This document shows, piece by piece, positions 1 to 8,383 of a stretch of 64,000 bases of DNA (its first letter is position 1; each line of letters begins with the position of its first letter). The notes beneath the pieces are model-generated. The model was not told the DNA's origin, made no database searches, and was given only the letters and a program-made list of their open reading frames with translations. The position numbers and the translations under genes are program-made. The stretch is from Candidatus Dechloromonas phosphorivorans (GTDB taxonomy: Bacteria > Pseudomonadota > Gammaproteobacteria > Burkholderiales > Rhodocyclaceae): the NCBI GenBank assembly GCA_016721185.1, contig JADKIP010000013.1, forward strand, positions 214,001-278,000, read 5' to 3'.

Positions 1-2856
1 GCTTTGCGTGATAAATGGATGGGGCGCGCCTTGCCGGTCAAACTCTTCGGCAAAACCACGGCCTATGTTTTGTTGGCGGGGCTGGGGCTTGGCTTGCTGC
101 TGCTCGGCTGGAATTTCGTGCTCCGTCGCCAAGTCGGTATCCGCACCCGGGAGTTGGAGGCTGAGCGGCTTCGCCTGAGCACGATCGTGAACGGGGTGGG
201 GGCTTACATCTACATCAAAGGTGTGGATTTTTGCTACCAGTTCGCCAACCAGGCGGTCTGCGATCTGATGCAGCGACCGCTGGGAGAAATGCTTGGCCAA
301 GACGACTCTGCTTTTTTTGATGCCGAGACCGCCAGCAAACTGCGTGTCAATGATCGTCGGGTCATCGAAAGCGGGGAATCTTTAAGCCAGATTGAAGAAA
401 ACGTCCTCCATTCTGGCGGCGAGAAGCAGATCTTTCTTTCGGTCAAGGTGCCCATGCGCGACGGCGCTGGAAAAATTATTGGCCTGTTGGGCGTATCCAC
501 TGATCTGACTGAACAGCAAAATACCCGAAATGCCTTGCGCGAAGTCAGCAATGAGCTTGAAGCCACCTTGCACGCCATTCCCGATCTGCTTTTTGAAATC
601 GACGAAGCGGGACACTACTTGAACATCTGGGCCAATGATGCCGATGAGTTGCTGTTTTCGCGAGAGGCGCTGCTCGGCAAACGTTTCGACGAGGTAATGC
701 CCCCCGAAGCTGTTGAAACTTGCCGTACTGCCTTGAATGAGGCGGCGGCGACCGGGCGCTCGCGTGGCCGGCGCATACATTTGCCGCTGCCCGCCGGGCC
801 GCAATGGTTTGAATTGTCGGTCACGGTTAAACCGGGTGATTGGCAACCTCGGCGTTTCATGGTGCTGTCGCGTAATGTGAGCGCGGTGGTTGCTGACCAG
901 TTGAGCGCGGCAGAGGCGCGTGCCGATATGCAGAGCTTGTTAGCCCAGGCGGATGCTTCGCGCCTGGCCCTGCTCAGTATTCTGGAAGATCAGAAAAATG
1001 CCGAGGCCTCATTGCGCAAGCTCTCCCTGGCGGTAGAGCAAAGCCCCGATGCCGTGGTAATTTCGGACCTGAATGCCAATATTGAATACGTCAATCAAGC
1101 TTTTATCGACGGTACCGGTTACAGCCGCGATGAAGTGTTGGGGAAAAACTCCAGAATGCTGCAGTCCGGGCAAACGCCGCAGACGACCTATGAGCTGCTC
1201 TGGGGGGCATTGATCAAGGGTCAGGTATGGTCAGGGCAACTGATCAACCGGCGCAAGAATGGCGAGATTTATTATGAGCATGCCGTGATCTCGCCGATTC
1301 GCCAACCGGATGGCACGACCACCCATTACCTGGCGGTGAAGCAGGACATCACCGAGAAAAAACGTATCGGTGAGGAGCTGGATCGGCACCGCCATCACCT
1401 TGAAGAGTTGGTCGAGCAGCGTACTGCGGAGTTGGCCGCAGCCAAAGAAACGGCCGAAGTGGCCAGCCATGCAAAAAGCGCCTTTCTTGCAAATATGAGC
1501 CATGAAATCCGTACGCCTATGAATGCCATTATCGGTCTCACCCATTTATTGCAACGCAGCACGCTTGATGCCGGGCAAATTGACAAACTGGGCAAAATTC
1601 GGGAGTCAGCCGATCATTTGCTGGCGGTGATCAACGACGTTCTCGATATTTCCAAGATCGAGGCCGGCAAGCTGGAAGTTGAAAACATTGAATTCGATCT
1701 GGCACCGTTGATGGAGCGCGTGGTCAGTCTGGTCCGTGACAAGGCCGAGTCGAAAAGGCTGGCCTTGCAGATTACGCCGGTACCGAAACTTGGCGGTCGC
1801 CTGCGCGGCGACCCGACACGCCTGAGCCAGGCCTTGCTCAACTATCTGGGGAATGCCGTTAAGTTCACCGAGCAAGGCTCGGTCGTATTGAGCAGTAAAG
1901 TGCTTGAAGAGGCCGAGAGCCGCGTCGTCTTGCGCTTTGAAGTCAGCGACACCGGTATTGGTGTCGACGCTTCGGCGATTGGCCGCTTATTCAGTGCCTT
2001 TGAGCAAGCCGATAATTCAACGACGCGCAATTACGGCGGTAGCGGGCTGGGTCTTGCCATTACCCGCCGTCTGGCGGAGTTGATGGGCGGGGCGGCCGGG
2101 GTGACGAGTGTGCCAAATCAGGGGAGCACCTTCTGGTTCACGGCAATTCTCGGCCGCAGTGCCGCGCCTGGCGTTGTTCAAACCAAGCCGGCAGCGCCCG
2201 AGGCGGTGTCGGGCGAGGTGTCAGGTGAAGCGGCAGAAGTGGTCTTGCGCCGTGATTACGCGGGCAGTCGCTTGCTGATTTGTGAAGATAATCCGATCAA
2301 TCAGGAAGTGGCCATGGAGTTGTTGCAGGATGTCGGGATGACAGTGGCCTTGGCCGAAAATGGTGCTGACGCCTTGCAGAAAATGCGCGAGGAACAATTT
2401 GACCTGATCCTGATGGACATGCAGATGCCTGTGATGGATGGGCTTGAGGCGACTCGGCGTATTCGGGCGACTACCGCCTCTGCCGCAGTCCCGATTCTGG
2501 CGATGACGGCAAATGCCTTCGCGGAAGACCGCCAAGCTTGCATGGATGCCGGGATGAACGATTTTGTCGCCAAGCCGGTTGACCCGGATGCGCTCTACCA
2601 AGCCTTGCTCAAGTGGCTGCCACGCCCGAGCGCCGCCGCCCCGGAAGCCGTCGTTGCGTTGCCGGGCGTCAATCGCGATCTGGGCAGTGCGCTGCAACTG
2701 ATTTCCGGCATCGACCTCAATGCCGGTCTGGCCATGATGCGGGGCAGCGAAGAGCGCTTCGCCCGCCTGCTGCGGATGTTCTCGGCCAATCATCATGACG
2801 ATATTGATCGCCTGCGTGGCGCGCTGACTGAAGGTGACATGGGCCTGCCGAGCTGA
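1..2856 (+). CDS. hybrid sensor histidine kinase (BvgS-like), 5' partial
   Basis: The frame is open from base 1, so the true start lies outside the window; the missing part is probably a periplasmic sensor region, because a membrane helix follows at about residues 18-40. Next come three PAS domains (about 55-165, 180-290, 340-455), a coiled coil, a HisKA domain with the phospho-accepting His in SHEIRTPMN at about residue 500, a HATPase domain with the N box (NYLGNAVKFTE) and GGSGLGLAI, and a receiver domain with its Asp in LMDMQMPVMDG at about residue 805. The protein should autophosphorylate and pass phosphate His to Asp within itself. The frame ends in TGA at 2854-2856, just where an HPt domain should begin. 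That domain is intact in another frame (next entry), so this looks like a frameshifted phosphorelay kinase. The signal it senses is unknown. Confidence 0.85.
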   Translation, partial: ALRDKWMGRALPVKLFGKTTAYVLLAGLGLGLLLLGWNFVLRRQVGIRTRELEAERLRLSTIVNGVGAYIYIKGVDFCYQFANQAVCDLMQRPLGEMLGQDDSAFFDAETASKLRVNDRRVIESGESLSQIEENVLHSGGEKQIFLSVKVPMRDGAGKIIGLLGVSTDLTEQQNTRNALREVSNELEATLHAIPDLLFEIDEAGHYLNIWANDADELLFSREALLGKRFDEVMPPEAVETCRTALNEAAATGRSRGRRIHLPLPAGPQWFELSVTVKPGDWQPRRFMVLSRNVSAVVADQLSAAEARADMQSLLAQADASRLALLSILEDQKNAEASLRKLSLAVEQSPDAVVISDLNANIEYVNQAFIDGTGYSRDEVLGKNSRMLQSGQTPQTTYELLWGALIKGQVWSGQLINRRKNGEIYYEHAVISPIRQPDGTTTHYLAVKQDITEKKRIGEELDRHRHHLEELVEQRTAELAAAKETAEVASHAKSAFLANMSHEIRTPMNAIIGLTHLLQRSTLDAGQIDKLGKIRESADHLLAVINDVLDISKIEAGKLEVENIEFDLAPLMERVVSLVRDKAESKRLALQITPVPKLGGRLRGDPTRLSQALLNYLGNAVKFTEQGSVVLSSKVLEEAESRVVLRFEVSDTGIGVDASAIGRLFSAFEQADNSTTRNYGGSGLGLAITRRLAELMGGAAGVTSVPNQGSTFWFTAILGRSAAPGVVQTKPAAPEAVSGEVSGEAAEVVLRRDYAGSRLLICEDNPINQEVAMELLQDVGMTVALAENGADALQKMREEQFDLILMDMQMPVMDGLEATRRIRATTASAAVPILAMTANAFAEDRQACMDAGMNDFVAKPVDPDALYQALLKWLPRPSAAAPEAVVALPGVNRDLGSALQLISGIDLNAGLAMMRGSEERFARLLRMFSANHHDDIDRLRGALTEGDMGLPS

Positions 2857-3041
2857 TTGTGCATTCGCTCAAAGGCGTTTCCGGCACGCTTTGCATTAAC
2901 CGCCTCTACCAGCAAGCCACCGTGCTCAATGCCCTGATTCGCGCCAATCCTGCGGTCGACGAGATTTATCAGGCAATTCCGGAGATCGAGCTCGAACTGC
3001 AAACGGTTTGCGCCAGTATCGACGCGCTGCCCGAGGCTTGA
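2838..3041 (+). pseudogene. HPt domain of the upstream kinase, out of frame
   Basis: In the frame starting at 2838 the sequence reads GPAELIVHSLKGVSGTL and runs on for about 60 residues to a TGA at 3039-3041. HSLKG with its His is the phosphotransfer (HPt) signature that normally ends such hybrid kinases. The upstream kinase is read in the frame one base away and stops at 2856. Removing one frame step near the GGG at 2841-2843 joins the two parts with no loss of domain sequence. A GTG at 2859 could in principle start a separate 60-residue HPt peptide, but it has no evident ribosome binding site and would begin one residue before the active His. A single-base deletion or sequencing error is the simplest reading; programmed slippage is possible. 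Confidence 0.7.
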
Positions 3042-3106
3042 AACCACAGAACTGGGTGCGGAGAGTGGACACAGATAGAACGCAGACAGAACGCAAACAG
3101 CCAACA

Positions 3107-3134
3107 AAAAGGGTGACCGTAGTCACCCTTTTTT
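3107..3134. terminator. bidirectional rho-independent terminator
   Basis: AAAAGGGTGAC-CGTA-GTCACCCTTTT forms a strong stem with A-rich and T-rich flanks, so it can work on both strands. It sits between the convergent kinase gene and the acetate kinase fusion gene. Confidence 0.85.
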
Positions 3135-3154
3135 AATCGAGCCAGGCAGTGCGC

Positions 3155-5476
3155 TTAATGGCGCTGCTGGATTTCCTCGATGTAGCCGATCATGCCGGTA
3201 CGAATATTGGCAGCATTGCCTTCATCGGTATCGATGTGCATGGCCAGGCGGAAGCCCGGATTGACCCGAACCACTACGTCACCGTAGATCAGCTCGCGCT
3301 CACCTTCGATGCGCACCCGCACCACGTAATTGTCACGAACGCGGAAGCGCAAGGCATCTTCCGGCGTAATGTGGATGTGGCGCTGGGCGCAGATCACGCC
3401 GCGCTCAATGGTGCTCGTCCCGTAAGGCCCTTCGAGGGTGATTCCCGGGGTATTGACCAGATCGCCGGACTGGCGGATCGGCGGCTGAATGCCGACCTTG
3501 AACTGCTCCGTCATGGCGATTTCGACCTGGGTTTCCTTGCGGGTCGGGCCGAGGACGCGAACATTGGCGATCCGGCCTTTGGGGCCGACCAGATGCACTT
3601 TTTCGGCACAGGCAAACTGGCCCGGCTGGGAAAGCTCATGTTCCGGCGTCAGCTGATGGCCGGGGCCGAACAGCTTTTCGACATCGGCTTGCGACAGATG
3701 CACGTGGTGGGCAGAAATTTCGATCGGGATTGGCGCGTCATCTTCGCCCTTGGCGTCTTGCAGCAACTGGTTGCGTTCGATGGCGCGCAGCGTTTCCCAG
3801 GCGACGAGACGTTCGTCATCGTTGGTGATGACGAGAATGGTGACGGGCGAATCGTCAGTCGAGATCACTGAATACGAACCCACCTTGCCCAGGTTGCGGT
3901 TCTTCTCTTCATCAAGCTTGATGCCCATGTAGCCAAGACCCTGGCAGGCCAGGCTGCGCACGGTGGCGCTGGTTTCGCCGATGTCGCCGGTGAAGGCCAG
4001 GACATCAATGCCGCCCATTGCAGCCACGTAGGCGCCGATGTTCTTGCGCACCTGATAGCAGAAAGCCTTGTGGGCGAGCAGGGCGCGGTGATGGCCTTCG
4101 CTGGCGGCGGCTTCGATTTCGTGAATGTCGCTGGAAATCCCGGAAATTCCCTTCAGGCCACTCTCGGTATTGATCAGGTTGGAGAGTGCCTCCGGCGACA
4201 TGTGGTGATTTTCCATCAGATGGATCATCACCGCAGGGTCAATGCTGCCGGAACGGCTGGGCATGATCAGGCCATCGGTCGGCGTCATGCCCATCGTCGT
4301 ATCGACCGAGCGGCCGTGGTCGATGGCGCACAGCGAGGCGCCGATGCCGAGGTGGCAGGAGACGATTTCCAGTTCGCCGAGCGGGCGCTTCAGCACTTCG
4401 GCGGCCTTCAGCGAAACGTAGCGGTGCGAGGTACCGTGGAAGCCGTAACGACGGATGCCGTTCTGCTTGTAGAGATCGTAGGGCAGGCCGTAGAGGTAGG
4501 CGTAGGGCGGCAGCGTCTGGTGAAAGGCGGTGTCGAAGACGGCGACGTGGGGCACGTCGGGGAATTGCTGCATGGCCTCGCGGATGCCGGCAATGTTCAC
4601 CGGGTTGTGCAGCGGCGCAAAAATCGACAATGACTCGATATCGGCAATCACCGCCGGGGTGATGACGACCGAACTGGAGAATTTGCTGCCGCCATGCACG
4701 ACACGGTGCCCGAAAGCGGTAACGTCCCGTGGCTCGAAAATGAAGGTGTCGCCCAATAGTTGGGTGGCTTCCTTCATGACCTTGAACAGGTCGCCAATCG
4801 GGAAGGGCGGACAGCTCATGGTCTTGCTCTGTGGCCCCACCGAAACAGTGACGTGGCAGAGGCTCTGGTCGGTGTTGTCGATAATGCCGTGGATGTCGGA
4901 GCCAAGGTCGTGCGTATCGTAGATGCCGAAATGAATCTGGCTGATGCCGACGTTGAGTACGACCAGTTTGCCGGGGATGTTGCTATTGAGGGTCAGCGCG
5001 TAAGGGTCGCTGGACCTGGCGACGGCACGGGCTTGCGCGGTCACAATGTCGACTGACATGGCGCGTGTCCGGTCGGCCAGCAGGCGGGAAAGATAGCCCA
5101 GCGCCTTTGGGTTGGAAAGAATGTCGGTGCTGAATACCGCTTGCGGGATCATCAGGACAAAGCAACGCGTGCCGGCAATCACGTCGGCGACGATACGGTC
5201 GCCGGTGAGCAGCGACATGACGCCAAAGACGTCGCCGGCTTGGAGCTGGCTGATCACGGAACGGGTGCCGGTGTTGTCGGTCATCGAGATCTCGGCGTGG
5301 CCGCTGATCACGACACCGATGAACTTGCCTTCATCGCCGGTTTCCAGAATGGCTTCGTTGCCCTCGAAGGTGGCGAGCCGGGACTTGATGACAATTTCCT
5401 GGACTTTGTCGGCCGGAAAGTTCTCGAATAAACGAACTTGTTCCAGGAAAAATGTTTTCAGATCGATTTCACTCAT
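3155..5476 (-). CDS. cyclic-nucleotide-binding / acetate kinase / PduL phosphotransacylase fusion
   Basis: A 773-residue protein in three parts. Residues about 1-125 form a cyclic-nucleotide-binding (CRP/PKA-type) beta-roll (GHAEISM, LQAGDVFG). Residues about 170-560 are an acetate kinase with FGHRVVHGG, VAVFDTAFHQTLP, RRYGFHGTSH, SRSGSIDP and FTGDIGET. Residues about 575-773 are a PduL-type phosphotransacylase with the metal-binding motifs AHHVHLS and CAQRHIHITP. Together they could convert acetyl-CoA to acetate plus ATP, or the reverse, under control of cAMP or cGMP. The usual N-terminal kinase motif NAGSSSLK reads NVGISQIH, so two phosphate-binding Ser and a Lys are replaced. I chose the ATG at 5474-5476 because the upstream extension to 5620 would fill the whole intergenic gap and resembles no domain. 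No separate pta or ackA is in the window. Confidence 0.88.
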   Translation of the reverse strand: MSEIDLKTFFLEQVRLFENFPADKVQEIVIKSRLATFEGNEAILETGDEGKFIGVVISGHAEISMTDNTGTRSVISQLQAGDVFGVMSLLTGDRIVADVIAGTRCFVLMIPQAVFSTDILSNPKALGYLSRLLADRTRAMSVDIVTAQARAVARSSDPYALTLNSNIPGKLVVLNVGISQIHFGIYDTHDLGSDIHGIIDNTDQSLCHVTVSVGPQSKTMSCPPFPIGDLFKVMKEATQLLGDTFIFEPRDVTAFGHRVVHGGSKFSSSVVITPAVIADIESLSIFAPLHNPVNIAGIREAMQQFPDVPHVAVFDTAFHQTLPPYAYLYGLPYDLYKQNGIRRYGFHGTSHRYVSLKAAEVLKRPLGELEIVSCHLGIGASLCAIDHGRSVDTTMGMTPTDGLIMPSRSGSIDPAVMIHLMENHHMSPEALSNLINTESGLKGISGISSDIHEIEAAASEGHHRALLAHKAFCYQVRKNIGAYVAAMGGIDVLAFTGDIGETSATVRSLACQGLGYMGIKLDEEKNRNLGKVGSYSVISTDDSPVTILVITNDDERLVAWETLRAIERNQLLQDAKGEDDAPIPIEISAHHVHLSQADVEKLFGPGHQLTPEHELSQPGQFACAEKVHLVGPKGRIANVRVLGPTRKETQVEIAMTEQFKVGIQPPIRQSGDLVNTPGITLEGPYGTSTIERGVICAQRHIHITPEDALRFRVRDNYVVRVRIEGERELIYGDVVVRVNPGFRLAMHIDTDEGNAANIRTGMIGYIEEIQQRH

Positions 5477-5526
5477 GCTGGGTTCTCGCTTCGAATAAAT
5501 GTAATTGTTTGGCGATAGATTAGCAT

Positions 5527-5545
5527 TTTGCTGCGCTGCAGCAAA
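5527..5545. promoter_or_regulatory. palindrome in divergent promoter region
   Basis: TTTGCTGC-GCT-GCAGCAAA is a perfect 8-bp inverted repeat. It lies 51 bp upstream of the acetate kinase fusion start and 104 bp upstream of the divergent hemolysin-family operon. It is a candidate operator; the regulator is unknown. Confidence 0.4.
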
Positions 5546-5648
5546 GTATTGGGCAGTTTTTTTAAGGTCGAAAAAGCACTTAATGTTCAGATAATTTTCG
5601 TTGCGTACGCTTCGTGCCATCAGATCAGGCGTCCGAAAGGATTTTGCG

Positions 5649-6251
5649 ATGGCAATTTCAACTGAAAACTTTGTAGTCCTTGGCCCGGAGCATCCCGAGC
5701 GCTCCGCCGTGGAAGCGTTTATCGGCGCGGTTTTTGAGAAAAACTACGGTGCCCGCGTGCAGCATTTTGCCAAGGTTTTGCTCGGCATACGTGGCCGCGA
5801 TGGCGAATGGGTCGCGGCGCTGGGTTACTCCGCGGCAAGCGGCAACCAGTTGTTTATCGAAAACTATGGCGGCGGTAGCGTCGAGGAACAGATTTCCGGC
5901 AAGCTCGACACCTTGGTCAAGCGCGACCAGGTCGTTGAAGTGGGCAATCTGGCCGCGACCAGTGCTGGCGCGGCGCGGCAGCTGATTACGGGCGCCATTC
6001 AATATCTTTATGAAGCCGGTTTTTGCTGGGTAATTTTTACCGCAACCCGAGCGCTGCTGAACTCATTCTCCCGCCTCGATTTGCGGCCCATTCTTCTCGC
6101 AACCGCCGATCCGGCGCGTTTGCCCGATCAGGGGAAAAGTTGGGGGAGCTATTACGACATGCACCCGCAGATCATGGCGGGCAGCATTTTGCTCGGTTTC
6201 CTCAGCATGGGAACGCGGCAGAAACTGGCGGCGATGGCGGCGACGGCATGA
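5649..6251 (+). CDS. thermostable hemolysin family protein
   Basis: A 200-residue protein that I recognise as the thermostable hemolysin (delta-VPH-like) family. It has no signal peptide; the fold of the family resembles GNAT acyltransferases, so a cytosolic acyl-transfer role is more likely than pore formation (inference). Conserved-looking blocks are HPERSAVEAFIGAVFEKNYGA, IENYGGGSVEEQ, VVEVGNLAATSAGAARQL and GKSWGSYY. The ATG at 5649 follows AAAGGA at a good distance. It overlaps the next gene by ATGA (6248-6251), so translation is probably coupled. It opens a seven-gene operon with a ligase, a di-iron oxidase-like protein, an SDR, a TPR protein and a two-component system. The name should not be taken as proof of hemolytic activity. 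Confidence 0.82.
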   Translation: MAISTENFVVLGPEHPERSAVEAFIGAVFEKNYGARVQHFAKVLLGIRGRDGEWVAALGYSAASGNQLFIENYGGGSVEEQISGKLDTLVKRDQVVEVGNLAATSAGAARQLITGAIQYLYEAGFCWVIFTATRALLNSFSRLDLRPILLATADPARLPDQGKSWGSYYDMHPQIMAGSILLGFLSMGTRQKLAAMAATA

Positions 6252-7684
6252 GCCTGCCCTTTGTTATTCCGGCCCAGAATAGCGTGGCGTTGAGCGGTGG
6301 TGCTGGCGGTGGTGCTGAGTTCACCCCTGCTGCCCTGGTTGAGCGTCTGGCTGAACTGGAAAACTTGCTGGTGGCGCTTGATCCGGCCTTGCCAGTTGGC
6401 GTGGTCGGTGACAATTCCCCGGCCTGGCTGCTGGCTGATCTGGCGCTGCTCTCGGCGGGCCGTTGCGCAGTGCCGATTCCTGCTTTCTTTTCGCCGGACC
6501 AGGTGCGTCATCTGGTTTCCGAAACCGGTATCCAGTTTGTGTTTTTCAACGGATGCCTCGTTCCGGTTGCTCAGGTTTTTCCTTATTTGCCGAGTGCGCC
6601 GGTTGCCGCAGTGCCGCCGCTGCTGCCGCTTGGCACCCAAAAGATCACCTTCACTTCCGGTACCACAGGCAATCCGAAAGGGGTTTGCCTGACGACAGAA
6701 CAGCAAATGGCGACCGTCAATGGGCTGGCGAAAGTTTTGGGCGAGCTTGGCGTGACCCGGCATTTGAGTCTGCTGCCGCTGGCGGTGTTGCTGGAAAACA
6801 TTGCGGGTATTTACGTGCCGCTCTCGCTCGGGGCGCAATGTATCGTGCCACCGCTGGCTGAAGTTGGCCTCAGCGGCTCCAGCAGTTTCGACGTTGAACG
6901 TTGCCTTGATGCGATCGGCCGCTATCAGGCCGAGAGCATCATCCTGCTGCCGCAAATGTTGCAGGCCATTGTCTGGCAAGCTAAACCAGCCGATTCGAGA
7001 CTGGCCTCGCTGAAATTTGTTGCCGTCGGTGGTGGCACAACGCCGCTGGCCGTGTTGAAAAGGGCGGAGCAAATTGGATTGCCGGTTTTTGAGGGTTACG
7101 GGCTTTCGGAATGCGCCTCCGTCGTCAGCCTGAATTCGCCGTCAGCCAAACGCCTGGGTAGTGTTGGCAAACCTTTGCCGGGGGTGGCTGTGCGTCTTGC
7201 TGCTGATGGTGAAATCGAAGTCAAGGGCCGCGGCTATGCCGGCCTGCTCGGCGAGCCGGCTTTGCCGACGCAGTCGTGGATTTCAACGGGTGATCTCGGT
7301 GCGATTGACCAGGACGGCTTTTTACGGATCGCTGGGCGCAAGAAAAATGTCTTGATCACCTCGTTCGGCCGCAATGTTTCGCCGGAGTGGCCGGAAGGTT
7401 TGCTGATGGAGAGCGGTCTGCTGGCACAGGTGGTGGTGATGGGTGACGGCGAGGCCGCGTTGAGCGCCGTGCTGGTCCCGAACTCGCCCAAGCTGGAGGC
7501 GCAACAGTTGGCGGCGGCGGTGGCCGAGGTCAATGCCCATTTGCCGGATTACGCTCAAATTGCCCGCTGGGTGATCAGCCCTGAGCCGTTTAGCCCGGCT
7601 AACGGTCTGGCCACGGTTAACGGCCGGCCGCGACGCGAGGCTATTACCCAACGTTTTAGTGAAAGCTGCCAACCGGCAGCATGA
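6248..7684 (+). CDS. AMP-dependent acyl-CoA/acyl-acid ligase
   Basis: A 478-residue member of the adenylate-forming (ANL) family. The P-loop motif TSGTTGNPKGV starts near residue 136, the A5 motif YGLSECASV and the A7/A8 region STGDLGAIDQDGF and GRKKNVLITSFGRNVSP are clear, and the closest type by motif is a long-chain fatty acid ligase. It is shorter than FadD (about 560 residues). The C-terminal A10 region, where most members carry a catalytic Lys in a GK pair, reads NGLATVNGRPRRE, with Arg instead. It probably activates a fatty acid for the enzymes beside it. The start ATG overlaps the stop of the hemolysin-family gene (ATGA); a longer upstream frame to 6023 lies inside that gene and is not used. 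Confidence 0.85.
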   Translation: MSLPFVIPAQNSVALSGGAGGGAEFTPAALVERLAELENLLVALDPALPVGVVGDNSPAWLLADLALLSAGRCAVPIPAFFSPDQVRHLVSETGIQFVFFNGCLVPVAQVFPYLPSAPVAAVPPLLPLGTQKITFTSGTTGNPKGVCLTTEQQMATVNGLAKVLGELGVTRHLSLLPLAVLLENIAGIYVPLSLGAQCIVPPLAEVGLSGSSSFDVERCLDAIGRYQAESIILLPQMLQAIVWQAKPADSRLASLKFVAVGGGTTPLAVLKRAEQIGLPVFEGYGLSECASVVSLNSPSAKRLGSVGKPLPGVAVRLAADGEIEVKGRGYAGLLGEPALPTQSWISTGDLGAIDQDGFLRIAGRKKNVLITSFGRNVSPEWPEGLLMESGLLAQVVVMGDGEAALSAVLVPNSPKLEAQQLAAAVAEVNAHLPDYAQIARWVISPEPFSPANGLATVNGRPRREAITQRFSESCQPAA

Positions 7685-7696
7685 ACAGGAGTCATC

Positions 7697-8383
7697 ATGT
7701 TTTTTAAAGAATTGCAGCAAGCCACCGAAATCAGCCGCCAGAGTCTGTTTGGCGTTCCGGTGATCATCGATGCCCTGCATGGACAAATTACGCTGGAACA
7801 ATATCGGGCGTTTTTGACCCAGGCCTACCATCACGTCAAGCACACGGTGCCGCTGCTGATGGCTTGTGGCAGTCGCTTGCCGGCGCGCTACAACGCCTTG
7901 CGCAGTTCGGTGGCGCATTACATTGAAGAAGAAATCGGCCACGAAGAATGGATCCTGAACGATATCGCTGCCTGCGGCGGTGATCCGGAAGCTGTGCGGG
8001 CCGGGCTGCCTTCATTGGCCACGGAAGTGATGGTGGCTTACGCTTATCACCAGATCGACCGCGGCAATCCGCTGTCTTTCTTTGGCATGGTGCATGTGCT
8101 CGAAGGCACCAGCACTGCCATTGCGACCAATGCGGCAACGGTCATTCGCGATTCCCTGGCTTTGCCGCAGTCGGCATTCACCTATCTGACGTCGCATGGC
8201 AGCCTGGATCTTGAACATGTCGTTTTCTTTGAAAAGCTGATGAACGAAATTGTCGATGCTGACGATCAGGCCGCCATCATTCATTCGGCCAATGCGATGT
8301 ACCGGCTTTACGGCGATATTTTCCGCTCTTTGCCCAGTTCTCCTCCCCGTTCGCAAACCGCCGCTGCGGCGCTGGCTGCATGA
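7697..8383 (+). CDS. haem-oxygenase-like di-iron (TenA/CADD/UndA-type) oxidase
   Basis: A 228-residue all-helical protein of the TenA/PqqC/haem-oxygenase-like fold, usually annotated as iron-containing redox enzyme. Candidate metal ligands are visible: the Glu run E77-E79 and H82 in EEEIGHEEW, E136 in VHVLEGTS, and H167, D171 and H174 in HGSLDLEHV. The H-x3-D-x2-H spacing is the one seen in haem-oxygenase-like di-iron oxidases such as CADD. Such enzymes perform oxidative decarboxylation, N-oxygenation or C-C cleavage; UndA of the group turns lauric acid into 1-undecene. Here the substrate could be the acyl group activated by the preceding ligase (inference). AGGAG precedes the ATG, and its last four bases overlap the start of the SDR gene. 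Confidence 0.8.
   Translation: MFFKELQQATEISRQSLFGVPVIIDALHGQITLEQYRAFLTQAYHHVKHTVPLLMACGSRLPARYNALRSSVAHYIEEEIGHEEWILNDIAACGGDPEAVRAGLPSLATEVMVAYAYHQIDRGNPLSFFGMVHVLEGTSTAIATNAATVIRDSLALPQSAFTYLTSHGSLDLEHVVFFEKLMNEIVDADDQAAIIHSANAMYRLYGDIFRSLPSSPPRSQTAAAALAA

Noticed and set aside
5477..5620. Extended N-terminus of the acetate kinase fusion
   Set aside because: It would add 48 residues of low similarity and use up the divergent promoter region; the ATG at 5474-5476 begins the cyclic-nucleotide-binding domain directly.
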